Assembly (NCBI GenBank): GCA_013306675.1
Contig: JABLUY010000001.1
Coordinates: forward strand, 466,334-530,333
Direction: 5' to 3'
DNA: 64,000 nt
From: Thraustochytrium sp. TN22
Taxonomy: Eukaryota > Sar > Bigyra > Thraustochytrida > Thraustochytriidae
Every line of letters starts with the position of its first letter. Position 1 is the first letter of the stretch. Below, piece by piece: positions 9,059 through 18,322 of this stretch. The notes under the pieces are model-generated. The model worked only from the letters and a program-made list of their open reading frames with translations, did no database searches and had not been told where the DNA came from. A program made the translations under genes and the position numbers.

Positions 9059-10539
9059 GGCCGCGCCGCCGCCGCGCGAACGCGCCTGGTGAGCCGGCCG
9101 GCCGGAGGACGACGACGAGGTGGAGTGGAGCGCGCGTGCACAAGCCAAGCGCCTCCTCGGCAACCCGAGCAGGCTAGCTGGCCTGCCGCCGCCGCCGCCG
9201 CCGCCGCCGCGCCGCCGGGCGCGTCCGCGCGCCGCCCGCGACAGCCGCCCGCGCCGCCGCTCGCGCTCTGCCGCCGCGCCGCGCGAGCCGCGCCTCGCTC
9301 GGAGCTCGCCGAGGCCGTCTCCTCTGCTCGCCGGGGGATGATGGATGAGTCAAGAGCTCGTTCCTGCTCGCCGCCGCGCCCGCGCCGCGCCCGTGCCGGC
9401 GCCGGCGTAGCCGAGCGGCCGCGCGGGTGCGCAAGTGGGGCTCGCCGCCGCGCGCGGTTGCGCGGCGCACAGGCCGACTTGCCGCGGTCGAGTATCCGAG
9501 TGGGGGCGTATCGGGGATGCCGCCGCGGATTGGCCGGAGGCGAGGCGAATGGAACTCGGAGGCGAGGCGAGGCAAGATGATGGATGCGATGCCCGCGAGC
9601 AGCAGCAGCCAGCGGTTTACTTGCGGCGGGAGGGCGGGCTGATGGAAGTACGTGCGTGCGAGCCTGCCTGCCTGCCTGCCTGCGTCACTGACTGACTGAC
9701 TGACTGAAATGCGGGAGCCGGCGCAGCTTGAAGCGAGAACTGGCTTGCAGCGTTGCGAGGACTGCGAAGACCGCGGCGAGCGCGACGGCTACTGCAACGA
9801 CGACAAGAGCGAGCGGATGCGAACGGCTTCAACATAGCGATGACGCGTAATGGCGTCAAATGCTACACTCGGCGCGGACCTGGACGGTGATACGGAAGGG
9901 CGAGATGCCCCCAGACCGGTCAACGCAGAGAATGCAGGACTGCCAGCCGGCTCAGGCTGGCTAGATCCCCAGCTTTGCAGTCCACAGATGCTCGCGTGGA
10001 CGTTTTTTTTTTAAATAAAATGATGGCCTGGAACTGTAGCCAGTCGCACGGGAGAGCACTGTCTCACATCATCGGCTTCAAGCCGCTCGTCACCACTGGA
10101 TAGCGGACGGATGGTCGAGCACTGGATGATCGTACTGACGGCGTGCACGGCTGTGATGACGCATCTCTCTCGGTCCTCGATCGCCACAGTGCCGGTGCTG
10201 AGGAAGTTTAGCTGTGTTGCTCTTCACGATGCTCTTCACGATGTTGCCGATGCTTGTCAATTTCTTGGCACGTGCTCCGTGCAGAAGACTCGCTCGTCCC
10301 TGGTGATTTCGACGCGGCAGCACCTGGCAAGCGTCGTTCAAGTTGCGCGGCTGGCCCGGGCCCCGGCCCGCCAGGCCGCGCGGCGCCGCGCCTCCGCCGC
10401 CCCGGTCCGGGAAGACCGGTTTTGCCGCGACGACTCGGACTCGGACTCGGACTCCGACTTCGACTTGGACGTTCGGCTGGGTCCGGCGGCGGCGGCAGAC
10501 GCAGAAAGGCCGACGCGGGCAGGCGGCGGGCGGCGGTCG
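9059..10539. other. Divergent intergenic region
   Basis: Lies between the RGS gene (leftward) and the BioA gene (rightward), so it should hold both promoters. It contains a compound microsatellite (9662-9707) and a T-run with AATAAA at 10014-10019 that has no clear plus-strand gene upstream. The frame of the BioA gene stays open back to 10111 but has no family similarity there. No other gene seen. Confidence 0.5.
9662..9707. repeat. Compound tetranucleotide microsatellite
   Basis: About five gcct units (9662-9684) directly followed by about five actg units (9686-9707). Confidence 0.9.
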
Positions 10540-12114
10540 ATGCTCGCGGGCGCGGCGCGAGGTCCGGGCAGGGCGCGGCGCGCGTTCGCGGCGGCCCGCG
10601 CGGGCGCGGCGCGCGGCATGGCGACGCAGAGCGAGGGCGGGAGCGGCGGCGCCCGCAGGTCGAGCAAGCCCCTGGGCGGGAGCAGCGGCGCGGAGCGGCC
10701 GGGCGAGGGCCACGAGGTGGCGCACGCGTTCGCGTACGCGGAGACGGAGTGGCTGTCGTGGGACCGGGACTATGCGCTGCACCCGTACTCGTCCATGACG
10801 AACCCGCTGCCCATGTACCCGGTGCGCAGCGCGGAGGGCGTTCACATGGAGCTGGACGATGGCCTTCGCGTGGTGGACGGTATGAGCTCGTGGTGGGCCG
10901 CCGTGCACGGGTACAAGCACCCGGTGCTGGACGCGGCCATCAAGGAGCAGGTGGACACCATGTCGCACGTCATGTTCGGCGGCTTGACGCACGAGTCGGC
11001 GGCCGCGCTGTGCAAGCTGCTGGTGGATGTGACGCCGGCCGGCCTGGACAAGGTCTTTCTGTGCGACTCGGGCTCCGTCTCGGTGGAGGTGGCCATGAAG
11101 ATGGCCGTGCAGTATTGGTTCACGCTGGGCCAGCCGCGCAAGTCCAAGTTCGTCAGCCTGCGCAATGGCTACCACGGCGACACCTTCGGCGCGATGAGTG
11201 TGTGCGACCCGGTCAACGGAATGCACAGCATGTTCCGCGGCATTCTGGCCGAGAATATCTTCGTGCCGTCGCCTGAAGGCGCGGATGAAGTCGCGGCGCA
11301 CGAGTGTATCGGTGAGCTTGCCAAAGTGCTCGAGGCGCGCTCCGACGAGGTGGCGGCCGTCATCCTGGAGCCCATCGTGCAGGGCGCCGGCGGCATGCGC
11401 GTCTACTCGCCCACGGCGCTCAAGGCGATGCGCGACCTCTGCGACAAGCACGACGTCCTGCTCATCTTCGACGAGATCGCCACGGGCTTCGGACGCACCG
11501 GCGCCCTCTTCGCCTGCATGCACACGCGCGAGACCTTCGACCCGCTCATCACGCCCGCGCCGGAGCGCGACGCGCAGCAGCAGCAGGACGCCCAGGCCGC
11601 CATGTCCTGGCCCACCGAGCCCGTCGTCCCGGACATCATGTGCCTCGGCAAGGCGCTCACTGGCGGCTACATGACCATGGGCGCCACACTCGCCAACCAG
11701 CGCGTCGCCGAGGGCATCTCGGGCCAGGGCGGCGTCTTCATGCACGGCCCCACATTCATGGGCAACCCGCTCGCCTCCGCCGTCGCGCTCGCCTCGGTGC
11801 GCCACCTTCTCGCCAGCCCGTGGCAGGAGCGCGTCGCCAAGACCGCCGAGGTGCTCAAGCGCGAGCTCGCGCCGCTCGCCCAGCTGCCTACGGTGCGCCA
11901 GGTCCGCGTTCTCGGTGCCATTGGTGTCATCGAGCTCGTCGACCCGGTCTCCGACATGAAGCGCGTGCAGCACGCCTTCGTGCAGCACGGGGTTTGGCTG
12001 CGCCCCTTCGGCAAGCTCCTTTACACCATGCCGCCCTTTAACTCCGACGCCCTCATGGAGGAGCACCTCGTCCAAATCGCCCACGCCATCGAGGCCGTCT
12101 GCCACCACCCTTGA
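10540..12114 (+). CDS. bioA: Adenosylmethionine-8-amino-7-oxononanoate aminotransferase (BioA-like)
   Basis: A class III PLP aminotransferase that converts KAPA to DAPA in biotin synthesis, with SAM as the usual amino donor. Diagnostic BioA segments are SSMTNPLPMYPV, GMSSWWAAVHGYKHP, FGGLTHESA, RNGYHGDTFGAMSV and HGPTFMGNPLA. PLP contacts are Asp311 in IFDEIATGFGR and the Schiff-base Lys371 in CLGKALTGGY. I chose the ATG at 10540, giving 524 residues. The peptide from there (MLAGAARGPGRARRAFAAA) is Arg/Ala-rich with no acid, like a mitochondrial targeting sequence, which fits the mitochondrial location of BioA in fungi and plants. An ATG at 10618 (MATQSEGG) is the alternative. A short Gln-rich insertion lies near residue 350. 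An AATAAA follows 45 bases after the stop. Confidence 0.93.
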   Translation: MLAGAARGPGRARRAFAAARAGAARGMATQSEGGSGGARRSSKPLGGSSGAERPGEGHEVAHAFAYAETEWLSWDRDYALHPYSSMTNPLPMYPVRSAEGVHMELDDGLRVVDGMSSWWAAVHGYKHPVLDAAIKEQVDTMSHVMFGGLTHESAAALCKLLVDVTPAGLDKVFLCDSGSVSVEVAMKMAVQYWFTLGQPRKSKFVSLRNGYHGDTFGAMSVCDPVNGMHSMFRGILAENIFVPSPEGADEVAAHECIGELAKVLEARSDEVAAVILEPIVQGAGGMRVYSPTALKAMRDLCDKHDVLLIFDEIATGFGRTGALFACMHTRETFDPLITPAPERDAQQQQDAQAAMSWPTEPVVPDIMCLGKALTGGYMTMGATLANQRVAEGISGQGGVFMHGPTFMGNPLASAVALASVRHLLASPWQERVAKTAEVLKRELAPLAQLPTVRQVRVLGAIGVIELVDPVSDMKRVQHAFVQHGVWLRPFGKLLYTMPPFNSDALMEEHLVQIAHAIEAVCHHP

Positions 12115-12428
12115 ACTATGGAAGATGAATGGCTAGCTTGTCGCATGCGGTCGCTCCAAAATAAAAAACTTTGCTCTCACACTGACAGGCTCGCCCGGCA
12201 GGTGGTTTTCGTTGGCTTTTGGTCGCTCGGCCCTCACAGCTCCTACCAGGCAGTTCCGTGCTCCGGGGCGACGCCGGCCAGCCACGGCTCGCTCGCGCGC
12301 GAGCGAGCGCAAATGCCGGTAGTCGCCTCTGGCGAGCCCACTTTCGGCAAGCTTAGGCCTAAGTTAGAGCTAGCTCGCTCGGCCAGCCGGCGCCGCGAGC
12401 GGGCCTGGCAGACCCCGCACGATGGCCA
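12115..12428. other. 3' UTR of bioA and upstream region of the receptor gene
   Basis: 314 bases with the bioA polyadenylation signal at the left. The right part ends in a strong-context ATG (12422) out of frame with the receptor. Nothing else seen. Confidence 0.6.
12159..12164 (+). terminator. Polyadenylation signal AATAAA
   Basis: AATAAA in an A-rich run 45 bases downstream of the bioA stop codon. Confidence 0.6.
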
Positions 12429-12547
12429 ATGTCGGCCCGGGTGGCGCCGACGGATGGCGCGGCCGCGGCCTACCTGCTGGCCGACGAGCCGCCACCGCCC
12501 GACGAGGAGGACAAGGGCCTGCGCCGGGTCGTGCCCGACGAAGATGA
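12422..12547 (+). promoter_or_regulatory. Overlapping out-of-frame upstream ORF (41 codons)
   Basis: An ATG at 12422 with A at -3 and G at +4 precedes the receptor ATG (12429) by seven bases in a different frame and reads 41 codons to TGA at 12545-12547. The receptor ATG itself has weak context (C at -3, T at +4). Either translation of the receptor is limited by leaky scanning, or the start region has another explanation such as a 5' exon. Confidence 0.4.
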
Positions 12548-15500
12548 GCAACACGGTGGTGCTGCTGCTGCTGTCCCTCTCGGCGCCGGGACGCCGGCCA
12601 ACGCGCCTGCCGTCGCGCCTGCCGTCGCGCCTGCCGTCGCGCCAGCCATCGCGCCGCATGAAGCGCCAATCGATGCGCCGCCTGCAGCGCCGCCGGACGC
12701 GCCGCTCGACGGCAAGAGCTTGTCGTTGTCGTCGCGGCGAGCGCGCAAGCGAGCGCGCGGACGCAAGTACGCCTCGCTGCGCGTCGTGGTCGCGGTCGTG
12801 GTGCTCGTGGGAGCGCTTGTCGGAGGGCTGGCGGCATTTTTCATGTCCTTCGCAGCGGCGGTGGAAAGTGGCGGCAAGCTTGGCGCTTGCTCGCCAGGGT
12901 ACTACTGTCTGCGCAAGACTTTCCGCTTCCCGTGTCCTGGCGGCACGTACGGCAGCACGGAGGGGCTCACAGACAGCGCGTGCTCCGGGTACTGCGACGC
13001 AGGCTACTACTGCCCGCTTGCCAGCACTTCGCCGCGAGAACATGAATGTCCCGCCGGCTCGTACTGCCCGCCAGCCACCGCGTCGCCCATTGCCTGCCCA
13101 GCAGGCAGCTATGGCGCGCAGACGCGACTCTCCAACGACACCTGCTCCGGACTATGCAGCCCGGGCTACTACTGCCCGGCAGGGTCCACTTCTGCGACCC
13201 AAGAGGAGTGTCCCCTCGGCAGCTACTGCCCGGAAGGCACGACGGCAGCGACAGAGTTCACCTGCCCTTTGGGCACCTACAACGACCGGGCGGGGCTCAC
13301 GGCGCTTGAGGACTGCCCGGTCTGCGAAGCGCCCGCTGGCTCGCTCTGCGCGCCGGGGTCCACCTCCTCGCCTAGTGATAGCCTGATTGACTGCCCGGCC
13401 GGCTACTACTGCCCCGGCAGCAGCTTGCCCATCGCGTGCCCGGCCGGCACATACGGCGATGCCACGGGACTCTCCAACGCGGCTTGCACCGGGCCCTGCC
13501 CCAGCGGATACTGGTGCGACGAGGCAACAGCCGATCCGACTGGGACGCTTTGCCCGGAGGGCTTCTACTGCCCGGAGGGAACCACAAACTACACGGAGAA
13601 CTTGTGCTGGGCCGGCTACATGTGCACAGCGGGTACTCGAGAACCGTACTTGGTCTGTCCGCGTGGCTCGTACTGTCCGGAGGGCTCTCCGGAGGGCGTG
13701 CCCTGCCCTGCCGGCACCTATGGTGTGGCGGAAGGCATGGTCCTGGCCAACTGCACGGCTGTCTGCCCGCGAACCTATTACTGCCCGGCAGGAACAGTCA
13801 ACTACCTCGCAAATGTGTGTCCGTCGGGCTCCTATTGCCCCGAGGGTACCGGCGGGGAGCGCGAATTCCTGTGCCCGGCAGGCAACTTCTCCGCGTTCAC
13901 CCGGCTTCACTCCGAGGACCAGTGCAAATGCGACCGGGCCACCGATCCCGACTGCATGTATCGGGGTGTCTGCGCGGCTGGCTACTATTGCCCGGCTGGC
14001 TCTAGCTCGATGCGGGAGAACAAGTGCCCTTTCAACCACTACTGCCCCGAGGGCGCGAGCGTGCCCACGCTCTGCGACGCCGTGGGCTACTACTGCCTGG
14101 AACGCTCGCACTTGCCGCGTGCGCAACTCAACGACGCGCAGATACTCATCTTGGAGACGCTGCCCGCGAAAGCGGCCCTCTGGGAGCAGGATAATCCAGC
14201 CTCGGCGCAGCAGTACCTTTTCCAGGGCTACACCGTGGAAGAGGCTTTCGTGATGGAGACCGCCAAGGATGCCTACACGGGCTCGTTCTACAGCGAGGTG
14301 CGCTACTACCCGGTGCGCGGCCTAGACGGCCTGCACGTCAACGTGACGACCCTAGGCTTCTTCAATGCAACCATTCACATTTGTGATGTGCGGGCCGGCA
14401 TCGACCAGCCTGTGACACTCGACCAGATCGGCGAGGCGCACATGGACGCCGCCGCGAGCGTGAATGACACATACAAGCATATCTTCGAGGCCACCTGGGA
14501 CGTGCCGCGCACGACCGCCGACGGCGAGATGGTCGTCTGCCTGCGCATGCCGCGCGGCGAGGACGAGGCCGCCATCGTGGTCTCCGACGTTTTCGAGGTC
14601 TCCGCGCCGGACATCGTGCGCCACATGCGGAGAGTCTTCACGTCCGTGGTTGCTGCCGTTTTGCTGGGCGTGCTGGGCGTGACTGCACCCTGCACCATCT
14701 TACACGCGACAGTATCGCGCCAGGAGGAGGTGCACTGCCTGGTCAAACCACCTTCTCCGTACATCATCCGCATGCTGACGCGCCTGCATCGCCTTATAGA
14801 GCCGGCACAGCTGCTGGCCATCATCCTCTGGAACCCGAGCGTCAAGCACGCTGGGACGGCACTCGAGGCGCTCGCGCTCTGGTGGAATCACCTCATCGCG
14901 CTCCACGTGCTACCCATCATGGGCTTTCTCATGGCGAGCATCGTCTCGGGCGCGGTGCTCGTGCTGGTCTTCGCAACGGACATCGCGATGCGCTGGCTGC
15001 GCCTGAGCACGAAGCGCCGCCACGAAGTCTCGTGCGTCGGCCGGATGCTGGCCTTTGACATCATGTACATTCCCATTCTCATGACTCTTTTGGCGCCGCT
15101 CGACTGCGCCTACGGCGACCCGGACCGCGGCGACGCCTTCTTCGAGTACGAGGACCAGGTGCTGATGCGCTATTTCTTCGCCGCCGACCTGCAGTGCTGG
15201 TACAACCCGATGCACGCGCTCATGGCCATTGGCGCGGCCATCCTCAGCCCTGTCTTCTACTTGATGGCATTGCGCTACGCTTTCGACGACCCCGACGCCG
15301 AGACACTGCATCTGAACCTCCTCTCACGGTATCGGGTGCATGCCCTCGTGGCCAAGACCTATATCTGCGTGGCTGCGGTCCTGGTTGACGTGCACACAGG
15401 CATCGCCGACTCTACCGCCATGGCGAGCTTTGCCGCGTTCATCTTCGCGAGAATGTTTTTCCAGGCTCGTTCCGTGCAGCCGGCGCTGGGGCGCGCTGGC

Positions 15501-18089
15501 CGCGTCAACGACCTCCTGTCCGGAACGTACCTCGCGCTCCTGTACGCGAGCTTCCAGGCGCTCTTCATCTCATTCACACACCGAGGCGTGCCTCGTGACG
15601 ACCGCACGAGCTGGGCGCTTCTCGCAAGCAGCGCGGGCCTCCCGTTCGCCTTTCTGGCCGGGGTTCGCATGAATCGCGCGCGGTCCGCGGCGCACGCGGC
15701 GCATGTTACCTTTGAGAGCCTGTCGACGGCGGCGGCGCAGAGTACGCGCGACGCGGCGCTCGAGGTAACGCTCGACTTTCTCGTCAGCGTCCACCACAAT
15801 GAGCACCCACGTTTGGACCGCGTTCGCGCATTTGTGCAGCACCTCGGCACGCTCATGGCAGACGAGCCGCGCGCGCGCAAGGTCGTCGCCAAGCTGCTCG
15901 TCGCCAATGCGACCGAGGGGCTGGAGACCTTTGGCGTGGCGCAAGGCGACCTCTCGCTACGCGCCCAGGCGGGCGCCGCCGCAGATGCGCACCTGCCTCT
16001 CTGCGGGACGCCGCGCGAGATGCTCGCCACCATGCTCGCGCCCGTGGAGCACTGGGACCTGGCCGGAGCCGGCCTCGACGACGCCGTCGTGCGGGCCATC
16101 GCCAAAGTACTCGGCGACACACACAAACTCCACACGCTGCGCCTTGGCCGACCGGTCTCGCTCTCGAACGAGATCTTCGTCATGCTGCTCGACGCGCTGA
16201 CCGCGAGCCGCTCCGTGATGCACTTCCAGCTTAGCGCCCCGGACAACCTGCGCGTGCTGGACCACGCTGCACAGATCGGCGATCTGCTGCACGAGCGCTT
16301 GCACCGCTACCGCGAGGAAGGCTCCGAAAGTCTGCCGCTGACGCGCCTGGACTTGGGCGGCGTCCTCACGGTGCGCTACCTCGTGGGCCACGACGCCGCG
16401 CTGCACGAAGATGCCGTGACAGCGCCCGAGGAACAGAGTCTGCTCGTGTCACTAGACTTTGAGATCTCCACGCTGTACGTGCGAGCGCCAAGCCGACGCC
16501 AGCACGCTCCCGCGGACGCAGAGGAGGGTTTGTGCGCGTTACTGCTGCACGCCTGCGCGGGCCACACCCGCTGGGCCCGCCCACTGCGCTTGCGCCTGAG
16601 TGCCAATGAAGAGCACAAGGAGCACCTCGGCCGCGCGCTCTGCGCGTTGGGCGCCTTCGCGACGCTCGACAGCCTGCAGCTGGGCCAGCGCGCGGTGGCC
16701 GAGGAGACCACCCCTGAGATTGACGTGAGCACGATGCCGCAGAACCAGGCCACGACCGCGCTGGTGGAGGGCCTCCTGACGACGCTGCGCCACGTGCAGC
16801 GCGTTGCCCTGCCGTGCGCATCTCACGGCGGCGGCGACGGCGACGACGGCTTGCAGAGCATGGACGAGAGAGGTACGGAGTCTACTACCGGAGACCACGA
16901 CGCTGCCCAGCGCGAGGCGGCTCTGCGCATCGGGCGCGCCATCGCCGGCAACGCCGCGATGCGCCACCTCGACGTGGGCTTTGGTGACCTCGACGTGAAT
17001 GCCTTGCGCAGCACTGACACCAAGATCGCGCTCGTCGAGGAAACCTCTCTCGTGGACGTCCAGGCGTTTGCGGTCTCACCGCTGCTGGAGCGCAACCTTG
17101 GGCTGCAAAAGCTCGAGATTCGCGGCTTGCCGCTCGGTCGCATGCTTTCAGACCACGGCGTGGCTCAGGTCTGCCGTTCGCTCGCACCCTGCACCGCGCT
17201 GCGCAAGCTGGTCCTGGGCGATTGGAAGAGCGGGAATCGAGGCTTCGGCCCGCTATCCATGATAGCCTTTGAGCGCGCCAACCTCGCGCCACGTCTGATC
17301 TCGCTCGACCTACGCCATTGCGGCCTCAACGCTGAGGTTGCGCCTCGCCTTGCGCGCCTGCTGCACACGAGCGCACCACGCCTGCGCAGTCTCAAGCTCT
17401 CGTTGAATCCGCTCGGTGACGCGGGCCTGGAGGCCATCGCCGACCTGCTTGCGGGGGACGAGTGCTCGCTGACGAAGCTGCACTTGGCGCAAAGCGGCGG
17501 ATCGGCCCGCGGACTTGCCACGCTCTGCTCGCGGGGCCTCGCCGCCAATCGCACTCTGCGTCTCCTCGTCCTGGACGGCAACCAGCACCTCGATCTGGAC
17601 GTCTTCGCGGACGCGCTGAGCGCCTCGCCCCTGGCAGAGACACTGGAGACGCTGACCCTGGTGGACTGCCACTTGCAGCAGCTCGAACCGCTCTGGGACC
17701 TGATCGCAGCACCCGTGAATGGCGGAGAGCATCCGGTACTGGCCGCATTGCGCAGCCTCAACCTCTCGGAGAACCCAGGAATCAGCCTGCCAACGATGCT
17801 GTTGCCGTCGCTGGCCAACCTCACGGCGCAGCGCTGCAAGCTCGGCGACGAGGACGGCGCTCGCATCTGCGCGGCGCTCGAGGCGGGCGCCTGCCCGAAG
17901 CTCGAGGGCATCGACTTGACGGAGAACTTCGTCACGGACGACATCACCTTCCGCCTCGCCAACATTCTTGCCAAGCTGCCCGACGACTCAAGCTTCACCT
18001 GCCTCTGCCTCACGGCCAATAACATCTCGGACGAAGCGCGCGAGATGGCGCTCCGTCTGTGCCCACCACGCGTCCTTCTCGACTTGTGA
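12429..18089 (+). CDS. Giant receptor-like protein: GCC2/GCC3 Cys repeats, multi-pass membrane region, C-terminal LRRs
   Basis: 1886 residues. Residues 1-116 are acidic, with APAVAPAV-type repeats, and end in a basic stretch. A membrane helix lies at ~117-143, giving a signal-anchor topology. Residues ~154-560 hold roughly 15-20 CPAGxYCP / GYYCP units of the GCC2/GCC3 (ephrin-receptor-like) Cys-rich type. A Cys-poor ectodomain follows to ~730. About eight hydrophobic segments lie between ~735 and 1080. Residues ~1200-1886 are ribonuclease-inhibitor-type LRRs (LRSLKLSLNPLGDAGLEAIA and similar). The order suggests an extracellular Cys-rich sensor joined through a polytopic membrane domain to a cytosolic LRR platform. 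Ligand and output are unknown. The start is the first in-frame ATG before TM1 and overlaps a short upstream ORF. Confidence 0.85.
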   Translation: MSARVAPTDGAAAAYLLADEPPPPDEEDKGLRRVVPDEDEQHGGAAAAVPLGAGTPANAPAVAPAVAPAVAPAIAPHEAPIDAPPAAPPDAPLDGKSLSLSSRRARKRARGRKYASLRVVVAVVVLVGALVGGLAAFFMSFAAAVESGGKLGACSPGYYCLRKTFRFPCPGGTYGSTEGLTDSACSGYCDAGYYCPLASTSPREHECPAGSYCPPATASPIACPAGSYGAQTRLSNDTCSGLCSPGYYCPAGSTSATQEECPLGSYCPEGTTAATEFTCPLGTYNDRAGLTALEDCPVCEAPAGSLCAPGSTSSPSDSLIDCPAGYYCPGSSLPIACPAGTYGDATGLSNAACTGPCPSGYWCDEATADPTGTLCPEGFYCPEGTTNYTENLCWAGYMCTAGTREPYLVCPRGSYCPEGSPEGVPCPAGTYGVAEGMVLANCTAVCPRTYYCPAGTVNYLANVCPSGSYCPEGTGGEREFLCPAGNFSAFTRLHSEDQCKCDRATDPDCMYRGVCAAGYYCPAGSSSMRENKCPFNHYCPEGASVPTLCDAVGYYCLERSHLPRAQLNDAQILILETLPAKAALWEQDNPASAQQYLFQGYTVEEAFVMETAKDAYTGSFYSEVRYYPVRGLDGLHVNVTTLGFFNATIHICDVRAGIDQPVTLDQIGEAHMDAAASVNDTYKHIFEATWDVPRTTADGEMVVCLRMPRGEDEAAIVVSDVFEVSAPDIVRHMRRVFTSVVAAVLLGVLGVTAPCTILHATVSRQEEVHCLVKPPSPYIIRMLTRLHRLIEPAQLLAIILWNPSVKHAGTALEALALWWNHLIALHVLPIMGFLMASIVSGAVLVLVFATDIAMRWLRLSTKRRHEVSCVGRMLAFDIMYIPILMTLLAPLDCAYGDPDRGDAFFEYEDQVLMRYFFAADLQCWYNPMHALMAIGAAILSPVFYLMALRYAFDDPDAETLHLNLLSRYRVHALVAKTYICVAAVLVDVHTGIADSTAMASFAAFIFARMFFQARSVQPALGRAGRVNDLLSGTYLALLYASFQALFISFTHRGVPRDDRTSWALLASSAGLPFAFLAGVRMNRARSAAHAAHVTFESLSTAAAQSTRDAALEVTLDFLVSVHHNEHPRLDRVRAFVQHLGTLMADEPRARKVVAKLLVANATEGLETFGVAQGDLSLRAQAGAAADAHLPLCGTPREMLATMLAPVEHWDLAGAGLDDAVVRAIAKVLGDTHKLHTLRLGRPVSLSNEIFVMLLDALTASRSVMHFQLSAPDNLRVLDHAAQIGDLLHERLHRYREEGSESLPLTRLDLGGVLTVRYLVGHDAALHEDAVTAPEEQSLLVSLDFEISTLYVRAPSRRQHAPADAEEGLCALLLHACAGHTRWARPLRLRLSANEEHKEHLGRALCALGAFATLDSLQLGQRAVAEETTPEIDVSTMPQNQATTALVEGLLTTLRHVQRVALPCASHGGGDGDDGLQSMDERGTESTTGDHDAAQREAALRIGRAIAGNAAMRHLDVGFGDLDVNALRSTDTKIALVEETSLVDVQAFAVSPLLERNLGLQKLEIRGLPLGRMLSDHGVAQVCRSLAPCTALRKLVLGDWKSGNRGFGPLSMIAFERANLAPRLISLDLRHCGLNAEVAPRLARLLHTSAPRLRSLKLSLNPLGDAGLEAIADLLAGDECSLTKLHLAQSGGSARGLATLCSRGLAANRTLRLLVLDGNQHLDLDVFADALSASPLAETLETLTLVDCHLQQLEPLWDLIAAPVNGGEHPVLAALRSLNLSENPGISLPTMLLPSLANLTAQRCKLGDEDGARICAALEAGACPKLEGIDLTENFVTDDITFRLANILAKLPDDSSFTCLCLTANNISDEAREMALRLCPPRVLLDL

Positions 18090-18278
18090 TTCAGAGCGAG
18101 CAAGTGAGAGACAAAGACTGGGGGAGTATGCCTCTCTAGAGCTAGCTAGCTCCAGCTAGCTAGAGAATGAGACTGAATGACGCATGAACACGTACGCGAC
18201 GAATGACGTTGCAAAGCTGATACATTGACGCAGATGATACGAAGGCTGTTTACAGAGACAGGACGCCTTCTTCATTTC

Positions 18279-18284
18279 AATAAA
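18279..18284 (+). terminator. Polyadenylation signal AATAAA
   Basis: AATAAA 190 bases after the receptor stop and only 39 bases before the stop of the convergent ankyrin gene, so the two 3' UTRs probably overlap. Confidence 0.55.
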
Positions 18285-18322
18285 GTGCCGCCACAAAATG
18301 TAGGTTCTGTGTGCATGCAGCA

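Noticed and set aside
9409-9500. tRNA Leu/Ser-like start (gtagccgagcggc)
   Set aside because: The A-box-like string is there, but no B box or closing acceptor stem follows at tRNA distance.
10014-10019. AATAAA upstream of bioA as evidence for a plus-strand gene ending near 9900
   Set aside because: No plausible coding frame ends before it; probably a chance match in an A/T-rich run.
10090-12108. 672-codon minus-strand open frame covering all of bioA
   Set aside because: Exact antisense mirror of a well-supported gene. High third-position GC leaves the opposite strand open; its translation is His/Arg/Val-rich with no family similarity.
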